From Bradyrhizobium sp. AT1 (GTDB lineage Bacteria > Pseudomonadota > Alphaproteobacteria > Rhizobiales > Xanthobacteraceae): a DNA stretch of 64,000 nt. Positions 22,688 through 31,595 of the stretch are shown here, one piece after another. The stretch covers positions 4,468,237 to 4,532,236 of the forward strand of contig NZ_JXDL01000001.1 in the NCBI RefSeq assembly GCF_001590795.1, given 5' to 3'. Made by a program: the position numbers and the translations under genes. Below the pieces are notes generated by a model, which worked only from the letters and a program-made list of their open reading frames with translations, had not been told where the DNA came from and ran no database searches. Position 1 is the first letter of the stretch; each line of letters begins with the position of its first letter.

Positions 22688-23710
22688 CTACGGCTTGTTC
22701 GGGCGCAGCTCGACGCCGACGCCCTTGTTGACGAAGCGCAGCGTGTAGGATTTGCGGAAGTCGAGATCGGCCTTCACGACGCCGGCCTTGACCATCTTGT
22801 TGAAGAAGGAAGTGTAACGCTCATCGCTCATTGCACCGATGCCGTTCTTCACGCTGTCGCCGGAATCGACGATGCCGTACTCCTTCATCTTGGCGACGGA
22901 ATAGGCGAGCAGATCGTCGGTCATCTCCGGATTGAGCTTCTTGATCATGGCGTTGCCGGCAGAATTGTCGCGGTAAATGTAATTGTACCAGCCGATCATG
23001 GAGGCATCGACGAAACGTTGCACGAGGTCGGGCTTCTTCTCGACCACGTCGCGGCGGGTCTCGATCAGGGTCGAATAGGTGCTGAAGCCGTAATCGGCAA
23101 GCAGCATCACATTGGGCTTGAAGCCGGCGGCCTTCTCCACCGCGAAGGGCTCCGACGTGACATAGCCCTGCATGGCGCTCTTGGGGTTGGCGATGAAAGG
23201 CTGCGGATTGAAATTATAGGGACGGACGTTCTTCTCGCTGAAACCGTATTCGGACTTCAGCCACTGGAAATAGCTGCCCATGCCCTCCTTGGAGACGAAT
23301 AGCGTCAGCGGCTTGAGGTCCTCGAGCTTCGCAACCTTGGCATCCGGCTGCGTCAGCATCACCTGCGGATCCTTCTGGAAGATCGCGGCGATGGTGATGA
23401 CGGGGACGTTGTTGGCGACCGCGTCGAACGACATCAGCGTGTTCGCGGCCATGAAGAAATCGATCTTGCCGGCGATCAGGAGCATCCGGTTGTTCTCGTT
23501 GGGCCCTCCGGGGACGATGGTGACGTCGAGGCCGTATTTCTTGTAGGTGCCGTCGGCGACAGCCTGGAAGAAGCCGCCATGCTCGGCCTCGGCGACCCAG
23601 TTGGTGCCGAAGGTGACCTTGTCTAGCGTTTCGGCGCACGCCGGGACGCCGCAGACGAAAGCGGCGAAGAGGCCCGCCGTGAACGCTCGCCGCAGATGAA
23701 AGGGGGTCAT
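22688..23710 (-). CDS. ABC transporter substrate-binding protein, NMT1/THI5-like
   Basis: 340-aa periplasmic protein, first gene of the operon. Signal peptide (AFTAGLFAAFVCGVPACA). Mature start LDKVTFGTNWVAEAEHGGFF with ADGTYKKYGLDVTIVPGGPN matches the NMT1/THI5 family (thiamine-pyrimidine precursors, taurine, nitrate analogues). The ligand is not predictable; W and E residues in NWVAEAEHG are typical of pyrimidine or heterocycle binders. ATG 23710 has GGAG upstream. The divergent neighbour is a creatininase-family amidohydrolase, which would fit uptake of an N-heterocycle or amide. Confidence 0.88.
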   Translation of the reverse strand: MTPFHLRRAFTAGLFAAFVCGVPACAETLDKVTFGTNWVAEAEHGGFFQAVADGTYKKYGLDVTIVPGGPNENNRMLLIAGKIDFFMAANTLMSFDAVANNVPVITIAAIFQKDPQVMLTQPDAKVAKLEDLKPLTLFVSKEGMGSYFQWLKSEYGFSEKNVRPYNFNPQPFIANPKSAMQGYVTSEPFAVEKAAGFKPNVMLLADYGFSTYSTLIETRRDVVEKKPDLVQRFVDASMIGWYNYIYRDNSAGNAMIKKLNPEMTDDLLAYSVAKMKEYGIVDSGDSVKNGIGAMSDERYTSFFNKMVKAGVVKADLDFRKSYTLRFVNKGVGVELRPNKP

Positions 23711-23862
23711 AATGGCACTCCGTCGATCGCTTTTGGCCAAACGCGTCTGGCTCATATGAACACAACGCGATAGAACCGCATGACATCAGGGGACGCGAGC
23801 CGGCTGGGTCCGCATCCCCTGATAACCCAAATTACGTGACAAATTCGGGCAAAGAAACCTCG

Positions 23863-24669
23863 ATGACGCCGTCCCGCGACTGGACCGAGATCCGCTGGGC
23901 CGATGCGCCGCTCGCGCAGATGTCGCGCTGGATCGCGGTGCTACCGCTGGCGGCGACCGAGCAGCACGGCCCGCATCTGCCTGTGACGACCGACGTGCTG
24001 ATCGCCAACGCCTATCTGGCGCGCGTGCGCGAGCTGTTGCCGGAAAGCGTTCCAGTGACGTTCCTGCCCGTTGAACCCGTCGGGATTTCCACCGAGCATA
24101 TCGATTATCCCGGCACGCAGACGCTGGCGACCGAGGTCGCGCTGAAGCGATGGACCGGATTAGGCGAGGATGTCGCGCGGCGCGGCATAAAGAAGCTCGT
24201 CATCATCACCAGCCATGGCGGCAACAGCGCGGCCATGATGCTGATCGCGCAGGATCTGCGCGCGCATCAAAAACTGTTCGTGGTGACGACGTCCTGGTCG
24301 CGGCTGTCGGGTGCTGACAAATTATTCCCGGCCGACGAAGTGCGACACGGCATTCATGGCGGCGCCGTCGAGACCTCGATCATGCTGGCGCGCTATCCGG
24401 ATCAGGTGCGTAAAGATGCCGTCGCGGATTTTCCCGCGAGCAGCATCGCACTGGAAAAGCAGTATCGCTGGTTGTCGACGCAGCGGCCCGCCCCGTTCGC
24501 CTGGCAGGCGCAGGATCTCAACCCCAGCGGCGCGGTCGGCAACGCGACATTGGCCGTGGCCGAGAAGGGCGAGCAGCTCATCGATCAAGGTGCCCGTGCT
24601 TTTTGCGAGCTGCTGAGCGAGGTCGATAACTTCGACGTGAACAGGCTCGCCAAGGGGCCTCTCGGCTAG
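23863..24669 (+). CDS. Creatininase-family protein
   Basis: 268-aa metal-dependent amidohydrolase. ATEQHGPHLPVTTD (Glu, His and Asp ligands), ITSHGGNSAAMM and HGIHGGAVETSIML are the metal and substrate motifs of the creatininase family, which includes creatininase, MftE and formamide hydrolases of riboflavin biosynthesis. The true substrate is unknown. A GTG at 23836 in frame would add nine residues; neither start has a strong ribosome site. Divergent from the NMT1-type transporter operon. Confidence 0.88.
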   Translation: MTPSRDWTEIRWADAPLAQMSRWIAVLPLAATEQHGPHLPVTTDVLIANAYLARVRELLPESVPVTFLPVEPVGISTEHIDYPGTQTLATEVALKRWTGLGEDVARRGIKKLVIITSHGGNSAAMMLIAQDLRAHQKLFVVTTSWSRLSGADKLFPADEVRHGIHGGAVETSIMLARYPDQVRKDAVADFPASSIALEKQYRWLSTQRPAPFAWQAQDLNPSGAVGNATLAVAEKGEQLIDQGARAFCELLSEVDNFDVNRLAKGPLG

Positions 24670-24809
24670 GCCATATCCATCTGGAATTGTTCAGGAAAAA
24701 GCTTCGTTCCGGAAGCGGATTAGCCGCATTCGAACCGGACGCTGGGAGCCTCCGTCAAACTGGGCACGCGGGCCACAACGGACCGCCTCAACCCCGGATG
24801 GAGTTTCAC

Positions 24810-25073
24810 ATGTCGATCAAGACCAAGATTGCCGCCGTCGCACTCGCTGCCCTCGCCGTCACCGGCAGCATCGTGTCCACCACCTCTTCGGCCGAAGCCA
24901 AGCAGCCCGGTTGGGTCTGGGGTGTCGGTGCCGGCATCGCCACTGCAGCCGTCGTCGGCTCCGCGATCGCCGCCAACAACGACCCCTATTACTACGGCTA
25001 TCACCGCTGCGGCTGGGTCGCCCAGTACAACGCCTTCGGTCAGTACGTCGGTCGCGTTCGCACCTGCTACTAA
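24810..25073 (+). CDS. Small exported protein with Tyr/Gly-rich tail
   Basis: 87-aa product with a signal peptide (KIAAVALAALAVTGSIVS, cleavage near SAEA), one short hydrophobic segment (GVGAGIATAAVVGSAIAA) and a tail DPYYYGYHRCGWVAQYNAFG with two cysteines. Small proteins of this type are abundant in Bradyrhizobium envelopes. GGAG precedes ATG 24810. A strong terminator follows at 25149-25180. The function is unknown. Confidence 0.82.
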   Translation: MSIKTKIAAVALAALAVTGSIVSTTSSAEAKQPGWVWGVGAGIATAAVVGSAIAANNDPYYYGYHRCGWVAQYNAFGQYVGRVRTCY

Positions 25074-25449
25074 ATTGAATACCTGAGGCCGATCTCACGT
25101 GGATCCTGCGTCCGACACGGGCGCCTCATCCACCCCGTGTCGTGCCCCGACCCCGCCCGGCTGTCCCCCCGGGCGGGGTCATTCATTTTGGGCGCCCCTT
25201 CGAATTTGTTGCAGTCCCGTCACACAGCGGTGCGAACCACTCCATGCGACAATCTACGCCAGTTGCTATTGCGAATTAATCGCAATAGAGTTCATGGTAG
25301 GATCTGGAACCTTGGAAGAAACCGCGTGGAATCGAGATCATCTCGACAGATCGCGTGAACAGGCCAAGGACATGATGACAGGATCGTCGCGAATCGGCAG
25401 GGATGTCGGCTGCGGCGAATAGGGACCATTCGCGTGTGGGGGCGGCGTT
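25074..25449. other. Intergenic region before the fusion porin
   Basis: About 375 bases. It contains the terminator hairpin at 25149-25180. The rest (25181-25449) has lower GC around 25250-25320 and presumably holds the porin promoter; no operator or coding sequence could be singled out. Confidence 0.5.
25149..25180 (+). terminator. Rho-independent-like terminator
   Basis: GACCCCGCCCGG, eight-base loop, CCGGGCGGGGTC: a perfect 12-bp GC-rich stem followed by ATTCATTTT. It lies 75 bases after the stop of the small exported protein gene and most likely ends that transcript. Confidence 0.8.
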
Positions 25450-27444
25450 GTGACGTTGAGGGGCCATCGTTTCAGGTACTTGCGGACAGCCGCGGCGATC
25501 GCCTCGGGCGTGCTGGCTGTTCCCGCCGCCGGCCGTGCCGCCGATCTGCCGCTCAAGGCGCCGGCGCTGAAAGCGGTCTATGACTGGACCGGCCTCTATA
25601 TCGGCGCGCATGTCGGCGTCACCCGCGGCACCTCATCGGCGACGCTGACCGACCCCACCTTCGCAACCGATAACCACGTCTTCACCGGAGCGACCGGCGG
25701 CGTCCAGGCCGGTTACAATTGGCGCCTCAATTCGGGCCTGCTGCTTGGCGTCGAAGGTGACATCTCGTTTCCAAACTATCTGCCCTCCAACCACGTGGTG
25801 TCGTCGGCGGCGACCGCGCTGTCTAGCGCGGAGGAACGCTGGGACTATGTCGCGAGCCTGCGCGCGCGGCTCGGCTACGCCAGCGGCAACTGGTTGTTCT
25901 ACGCCACCGGCGGCGCGGCCTTCACCGGCGAGCGCTTCCTCTCGACGCCGAACGGCGGCATCGAAGAAAAGGTGCTGCACACGCGGCTCGGTTGGATCGC
26001 GGGCGGCGGCGCCGAGTACGCCTTCGCGCCGCATTGGACCGCGAGGCTCGAATATCTCTACAGCAAGTTCGAGAACGCCAACGTCACCTTCCCCTCCGGC
26101 GGGCAATATGCCTCGTCGATGGATTTTCACAGCCTGCGGCTCGGCCTCAATCGCAAGATCGACTGGCCGGGCGTGCCGACCTACAACCCAAAGTCGGACG
26201 TCATCGACACCGAATCGAACCGCTGGGAGATCCACGGCCAGTCGACCGTGCTGGGACAGGGCTATCCGGCGTTCCGCGCGCCCTATACCGGACCGAACAG
26301 CCTGCTTCCGTCGGCTGATTTCCAGCAGACCTGGAGCAACTCGCTCTATCTCAATGCGCGGCTATGGGATGGCGGCGAGGTCTATTTCAATCCCGAGCTG
26401 CTGCAGGGTTTTGGTTTCAACAACACGACGGGCGCTGCGGGCTTCACCAACGGCGAAGCCCAGAAGTCCGGCTTCCCCTATCCGCATTTCAATGCCTCGC
26501 GGCTGTTCGTGCGCCACACCTTCGGCTTCGGCGGCGAACAGGAGGAGCTTGCCAGCGGCCAGCTTCAGCTCGCGAGCAAGGTCGACGTCTCGCGCCTGAC
26601 CTTGCAGGTCGGCAAATTCTCCGTGGTCGACGTGTTCGACGGCAATTCCTATGCGCATGATCCGCGCAAGGACTTCATGAACTGGTCGATCTGGGCGTCG
26701 GGCGCCTTCGACTATGCCGCCGACAAGCTCGGCCTCGGCTATGGCGCCACCGCCGAATTGAACCAGAAGCAGTGGGCGCTGCGCGCCGGATACTTCCTGG
26801 TGGGCGCGGTTTCCAATTCCAACAATTTCGACATGACTATCGGCCGCCGCGGCGAATATGTGATGGAGCTCGAGACGCGATACTCGCTGTTCGGCATGCC
26901 CGGCAAGCTGCGCACGCTCGGCTTCGTCAACAGCGCGTTCTCCGGCAGCTATCGCGAGACGCTGGATAATCCGGCGTTCGGCGTCGACATCACCCAGACC
27001 CGTCGCGGCCGTATCAAATACGGCTACGCCTTCAACGTCGAGCAGGCCATTACCGACGACGTCGGCGTGTTCGGCCGCTGGAGCTGGAACGACGGCCGCA
27101 ACGAAATCATGGCCTTCACCGACATCGACCGCAGCCTGTCCGGCGGCGTCTCGGTGAAGGGAACGAGATGGGGCCGGCCCGACGACGTCGTCGCCGTCGC
27201 AGGCGCCGTCAACGCGCTGTCACAGGATCATCGCGACTTCATCGCCGCCGGCGGCCTCGGCCCCTTGATCGGCGACGGCCAGCTCAACTACCGCAGGGAA
27301 CGCGTGCTGGAGACCTATTACGCCTATGCGCTGAACAAGGCGCTGACCTTCACCGCCGACTACCAGCTCATCGTCAATCCCGCCTACAACGCGGATCGTG
27401 GCCCGGTGTCGGTGTTTTCAGGACGGCTGCACGGCGAGTTCTAG
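25450..27444 (+). CDS. Omp25-like beta barrel fused to an OprB carbohydrate porin
   Basis: 664-aa outer-membrane protein. After a signal peptide (LRTAAAIASGVLAVPAAGRA) residues 32-235 form an Omp25/RopB-type barrel: YDWTGLYIGAHVGVTRG, GVQAGYNWRLNSGLLLGVEG and the terminal MDFHSLRLGLNRKI. Residues 245-664 match carbohydrate-selective porin OprB: QSTVLGQGYPAFRAPYTGPN, then WSNSLYLNARLWDGGEVYFNPE, ASRLFVRHTFGFGGEQE and a C-terminal YQLIVNPAYNADRGPVSVFS followed by GRLHGEF. Both barrels end with aromatic residues suitable for BAM recognition. GTG start. It probably allows sugar diffusion, and the role of the first barrel is unclear. Single gene. Confidence 0.88.
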   Translation: MTLRGHRFRYLRTAAAIASGVLAVPAAGRAADLPLKAPALKAVYDWTGLYIGAHVGVTRGTSSATLTDPTFATDNHVFTGATGGVQAGYNWRLNSGLLLGVEGDISFPNYLPSNHVVSSAATALSSAEERWDYVASLRARLGYASGNWLFYATGGAAFTGERFLSTPNGGIEEKVLHTRLGWIAGGGAEYAFAPHWTARLEYLYSKFENANVTFPSGGQYASSMDFHSLRLGLNRKIDWPGVPTYNPKSDVIDTESNRWEIHGQSTVLGQGYPAFRAPYTGPNSLLPSADFQQTWSNSLYLNARLWDGGEVYFNPELLQGFGFNNTTGAAGFTNGEAQKSGFPYPHFNASRLFVRHTFGFGGEQEELASGQLQLASKVDVSRLTLQVGKFSVVDVFDGNSYAHDPRKDFMNWSIWASGAFDYAADKLGLGYGATAELNQKQWALRAGYFLVGAVSNSNNFDMTIGRRGEYVMELETRYSLFGMPGKLRTLGFVNSAFSGSYRETLDNPAFGVDITQTRRGRIKYGYAFNVEQAITDDVGVFGRWSWNDGRNEIMAFTDIDRSLSGGVSVKGTRWGRPDDVVAVAGAVNALSQDHRDFIAAGGLGPLIGDGQLNYRRERVLETYYAYALNKALTFTADYQLIVNPAYNADRGPVSVFSGRLHGEF

Positions 27445-27531
27445 AGCGCGGCTCAGGCGCGACCTGAGCGCGCGCCTCAAAGAATGGACCGCCGCGATGT
27501 CGCCATCGCAGCGGGGATAGTTCTCGAAGCC

Positions 27532-29607
27532 CTAGGCCGCCCGGATCGCGTCCAGGAATTTGGAGACCTCGGTCTTGAGACGGCTGCTCTCGCCCGACAA
27601 TGACCTTGCCGACGCCAGCACGTTGGACGATGCCGAACCGGTTTGGCTCGCGCCGCGCTGCACGTCGACGATGCTGGCGGAGACCTGCTGGGTGCCGCGC
27701 GCGGCCTGCTGCACGTTGCGGGAAATCTCCCGCGTCGCCGCGCCCTGCTCCTCGACCGCCGAGGCGATGGCGGAGGCGATCTCGGACATCCGGGTGATGG
27801 TGTCGCCGATCGCCTTGATGGCGCCGACGGATTCGTCCGTCGCGGCCTGAATCCCTGCGATCTGCTGGCTGATCTCGCCGGTGGCCTTGGCGGTCTGCTC
27901 GGCGAGCGCCTTGACCTCGGAGGCGACGACCGCGAAGCCGCGCCCTGCCTCGCCGGCACGCGCCGCCTCGATAGTGGCGTTGAGGGCGAGAAGATTGGTC
28001 TGGCCCGCGATCTGGCTGATGAGCTCGACGACGTCGCCGATCCGCCCCGCAGCCCTTGCGAGCTCACCGACATGGTCGTTGGTCCGCCCCGCCTGCTGCA
28101 CCGCCTCGCCGGCAATGCGCGCGGAATCCTGCACCTGCCGGCTGATCTCGTCGACCGACGAGGCCATCTCCTCGGCCGCCGCGGCGACGGTCTGCACATT
28201 GGTGGAAGCCTGTTCGGAGGCGGCCGCAACGGTTGCGGTGACCTTCTCCGATTGATCGGCCGTGCTTGTCAGCGTTCCCGCGGACACTTCGAGCTCCGAG
28301 GACGCCGACGACACCGTGTTGATCACGTCGCCGATCATGGCCTCGAATTCGCGCGCGATCTGGTCCATGCGCTGGCTGCGCCGGAGCTTCGCATCGGCCT
28401 CGACCGCGGCAGCCTCCTCGGCTTGCTTCTTGGCGAGCAGTGAATCCTTGAAGTGCTGCAGCGAGCCCGCCACCTGGCCGATCTCGTCATCGCGGCCCGT
28501 CGCGGGGATCTCGACCTCGTGCTGTCCGCTGGCGAGCTTGCCGATCACGTCCGCGATCCGGCCGAGCGGTGTCACCACGCGCCTGCGCAGCATCATGGTC
28601 ACGGCACCGAGCGTGCCGAGCAGGGCGAGCACCGCCACGCCCGCCACCGCGAGCATCGCCAATGCGCCGCTGCGCGCAGCGGAGGCGCGCTCGGCCGCTT
28701 CGGCCAGCGCGGCGTCGCGCACGCCGTAGAACATCTGGATGGCGGGGACGATGACGGTCGCCAGTTCCTCGGCGTTGGTGCCGTACTTGCCGTCGCTCCG
28801 AGCCGCAGGCATCTCCTTGTCCACGATCGGCGCGGCTTTGCCAAAATAGAATTCCGTCGCCGCCTTCAGCGCATTGGCGATGCGGGGCGGATTGCCGAGC
28901 TGCTCCATGCCGGCTTCGATGCGTTCGCGGTCGGCTTCCACCCGGCCCTGCATGCGATCCATCAGCGCGAATTCGGCCGCCACGAGCGGACGACGCGCGG
29001 ACAGCGCCGGCGACAGCGTGGCGGCGCGGCTGCCGGCCGAGACGCGCAGATCCTGCGCCGTCCGTGCCAGGCTCAAGAGCGAGGCGAGCGAGGAATCGGC
29101 GTTGACGACCTGTCCTTCGAGCCGGTTCATGATGGGCTCGATATTGGTGATGACCTCGGCGACGGCCGGCAGGAAGCCCTTGACGACAGCGCTGTCGCGC
29201 GCCGCCAGGGGAACGCTCATCGCGCGATCCGCCGCCGTGGTGATGTCCTTGAGCCGTCGCGCGGCGCGATCCAGGCTTTCAACCATCGCTGCGTTGTCGT
29301 CGAGCACCATGAGGACGCGCCTTGCCGCCTCGAAGCCGGCATCGGCCGCTTTCGCAGCCTTCCCGGCCGCTTCGCTCTGGGCCTGCGTCGCGACGCCTTC
29401 CTGGAAAATCGGCGAGATGTAGGGCGCACGAAGTCCAGCGACGTGCTGGCTGACCGTCAGCATCGCACCAAAGGCATCGACGGTCTTGATCGCGTCGGAG
29501 CGGTTGGTGAAGATGCGCGTCTGCGGTATCAGCACCTCGGCACCGAGGATGACTGCGAACACCGTCACCGTCAGCATCGACAGCACGAAAAGTTTTCCGA
29601 TGCGCAT
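27532..29607 (-). CDS. Methyl-accepting chemotaxis protein
   Basis: 691-aa transmembrane chemoreceptor. One membrane segment near residues 5-27, a helical periplasmic sensor of about 285 residues, a second membrane segment (MLAVAGVAVLALLGTLGAVT), a HAMP domain and the cytoplasmic signalling hairpin. The hairpin tip GRGFAVVASEVKALAEQTAK is the conserved CheA/CheW contact. No C-terminal CheR-tethering pentapeptide is seen (ends KFLDAIRAA). The ligand is unknown. ATG 29607 follows GGGGGA. Single gene. Confidence 0.92.
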   Translation of the reverse strand: MRIGKLFVLSMLTVTVFAVILGAEVLIPQTRIFTNRSDAIKTVDAFGAMLTVSQHVAGLRAPYISPIFQEGVATQAQSEAAGKAAKAADAGFEAARRVLMVLDDNAAMVESLDRAARRLKDITTAADRAMSVPLAARDSAVVKGFLPAVAEVITNIEPIMNRLEGQVVNADSSLASLLSLARTAQDLRVSAGSRAATLSPALSARRPLVAAEFALMDRMQGRVEADRERIEAGMEQLGNPPRIANALKAATEFYFGKAAPIVDKEMPAARSDGKYGTNAEELATVIVPAIQMFYGVRDAALAEAAERASAARSGALAMLAVAGVAVLALLGTLGAVTMMLRRRVVTPLGRIADVIGKLASGQHEVEIPATGRDDEIGQVAGSLQHFKDSLLAKKQAEEAAAVEADAKLRRSQRMDQIAREFEAMIGDVINTVSSASSELEVSAGTLTSTADQSEKVTATVAAASEQASTNVQTVAAAAEEMASSVDEISRQVQDSARIAGEAVQQAGRTNDHVGELARAAGRIGDVVELISQIAGQTNLLALNATIEAARAGEAGRGFAVVASEVKALAEQTAKATGEISQQIAGIQAATDESVGAIKAIGDTITRMSEIASAIASAVEEQGAATREISRNVQQAARGTQQVSASIVDVQRGASQTGSASSNVLASARSLSGESSRLKTEVSKFLDAIRAA

Positions 29608-29849
29608 CCTGGGTCCCCCGAATTCATTTCTGCAATGTCGAAAACTAGCCACCGGCCACTAAGAGCCCGTTAAACAACGGCAGTCCCGTAGTTCCACGGG
29701 CCCAGGCGCGAGCTTGTCGGAGCAGACGTTTCGGCGGCGCAGTTCCAGCGGGCGCCAGATGCGGCAAAATTGACGGCATTTCCTCGCAGAATACCTATAT
29801 CAAGGCATGTGCCGTCCGTCCGGCCACACTCCCTTACCTCGGAACGTCA

Positions 29850-31145
29850 ATGCTCTCGGTCGAACTCGTCATCGTCGTCGTCCTGATCGTCATCAACGGC
29901 CTGTTGTCCATGTCTGAGCTGGCCGTGGTCTCGTCCCGCCCGGCCCGGCTGTCGCTGCTCGCCGCCAAGGGCGTGCGCGGCGCCGAGCGGGCGCTGACAC
30001 TGGCGGCCGATCCCGGCAAGTTCCTCTCGACGGTGCAGATCGGCATCACGCTGGTCGGGGTGCTCTCCGGCGCGTTCTCGGGCGCGACGCTCGGACAGCG
30101 GCTGACGCAATGGCTGCTCGAGCTCGGCCTGTCCCCCGGCGTCGCCGACATCGTCGGCGTCGGCATCGTCGTCACGCTCATCACCTACGCCACGCTGATC
30201 GTCGGCGAGCTGGTGCCGAAGCAGGTGGCGCTACGCGACCCCGAAAGCATCGCGGTGAGGGTCGCGCCGGCCATGCACGTGCTTGCGAAGGTCTCGCTGC
30301 CGCTGGTGTTCCTGCTCGACCTCTCCGGCAAGCTGATCCTCACCTTGCTCGGCCGCGGCGGCAAGGCCGAGGAGAAGGTGTCGGAGGACGAGATCCATCA
30401 TCTCGTCAGCGAAGCCGAGAGCGCGGGCGTGCTGGAGTCGGGCGAAAAGGAAATGATCGCCGGCGTGATGCGGCTCGGCGACCGGCCGGTCGGAGCGATT
30501 ATGACGCCGCGCACAGAGGTCAACGAGCTCGACCTGAACGATGCACCAGAGAGCATCCAGGCGATCATCGCGAAGAGTCCGCATTCGCGCTTTCCGGTCT
30601 CCGACGGCGACCGCGACAAGCCGATCGGGGTGCTCCAGGCCAAGGACCTGCTGGTCGCCTACATGAACGAGCGTACGCCGGATTTGCGCGCACTGGTGCG
30701 CGAGGCGCCCGGCATTCCTGCGTCGGCGGATGCCCGCGACGTGCTGGCGATCCTGAAGGCTGCACCGGTGCATGTCGGCCTCGTCTATGACGAATATGGC
30801 GGCTTCGAAGGCATCGTGACGACGGCCGACATCCTCGAATCGATCGTCGGCGCGTTCCATTCCGAAGAGGGCCCGCCGGAACCGGCCTACGTCAAGCGCG
30901 CGGACGATTCACTGCTGATCTCCGGCTGGATGCCGGTCGACGAATTCGGCGAGTTGCTCGGCGTTGAATTGCCGCCTCACCGCTACAACACGGTGGCGGG
31001 CCTGGTGCTGCAACAGTTCAACGCGCTGCCTGACGCCGGTGACGCCTTTGACTTCGGCGGCTGGCATATCGAAGTGATCGATCTCGACGGACGAAGGATC
31101 GACAAGATCCTGGCGAGCCGGTTGAGCGAGGTTGAGACCGGGTGA
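29850..31145 (+). CDS. CNNM/CorC-HlyC family membrane protein with CBS pair
   Basis: 431-aa inner-membrane protein. Residues 1-190 are the DUF21/CNNM transmembrane domain (starting VIVVVLIVINGLLSMSELAV, ending before LSEDEIHHLVSEAESAGVLE-like linker), followed by a CBS pair (IMTPRTEVNELD; VLAILKAAPVHVGLVYDEYG) and a C-terminal CorC/HlyC domain (LLISGWMPVDEFGELLGVEL). Relatives are called hemolysins historically, but most are implicated in Mg2+/Co2+ efflux or tolerance. Single gene. Confidence 0.9.
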   Translation: MLSVELVIVVVLIVINGLLSMSELAVVSSRPARLSLLAAKGVRGAERALTLAADPGKFLSTVQIGITLVGVLSGAFSGATLGQRLTQWLLELGLSPGVADIVGVGIVVTLITYATLIVGELVPKQVALRDPESIAVRVAPAMHVLAKVSLPLVFLLDLSGKLILTLLGRGGKAEEKVSEDEIHHLVSEAESAGVLESGEKEMIAGVMRLGDRPVGAIMTPRTEVNELDLNDAPESIQAIIAKSPHSRFPVSDGDRDKPIGVLQAKDLLVAYMNERTPDLRALVREAPGIPASADARDVLAILKAAPVHVGLVYDEYGGFEGIVTTADILESIVGAFHSEEGPPEPAYVKRADDSLLISGWMPVDEFGELLGVELPPHRYNTVAGLVLQQFNALPDAGDAFDFGGWHIEVIDLDGRRIDKILASRLSEVETG

Positions 31146-31250
31146 GTTGAACGATCGCAAACCACAAAGTGAGCTGTCGTCCCGGATAAAGCGCGCGCAG
31201 ATCCGTCACGACAGTTGAGCTTGCAGCACGCGCGCGTGACAACTCCCCCC

Positions 31251-31490
31251 TCACCCGAACCTCACCCCGATCCGCTTTTCCTTGCGCCAGACCACGGTGC
31301 AGGGCAGATGCTTGCCGTCGGCCGGGACGAACAGGGTGAAATGCTCGGGGATGCCGACGGGACTGGTGACGTCGAGCGCTGCGCCGGCGTCGGACAGGTT
31401 GCGAACGGTGCAGTCGATCGCGCCGCCGCCGAACTCGATCGTTCCGGCCTTCAGCACACGGTGTCTGGCTTTGTCGCGTCGCTCGTCCAT
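31251..31490 (-). CDS. PilZ-domain protein
   Basis: 79-aa single-domain protein. The start ERRDKARHRVLKAG and RNLSDAGAALDV match the two c-di-GMP contacts of PilZ domains (RxxxR and D/NxSxxG); here they read RRDKARHR and NLSDAG. It is therefore a likely c-di-GMP receptor, though binding is untested. It sits alone between the CBS protein gene and the GltB-like gene. Confidence 0.85.
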   Translation of the reverse strand: MDERRDKARHRVLKAGTIEFGGGAIDCTVRNLSDAGAALDVTSPVGIPEHFTLFVPADGKHLPCTVVWRKEKRIGVRFG

Positions 31491-31595
31491 AGGGACAATC
31501 TACACCCGAAGCTGACACGTACATTAAAGGCACGGTGCATTGGCGACGATTTTATGCCGCTGCAAGGTGCGGCGGTATCATGCGGTGGACGCCCC

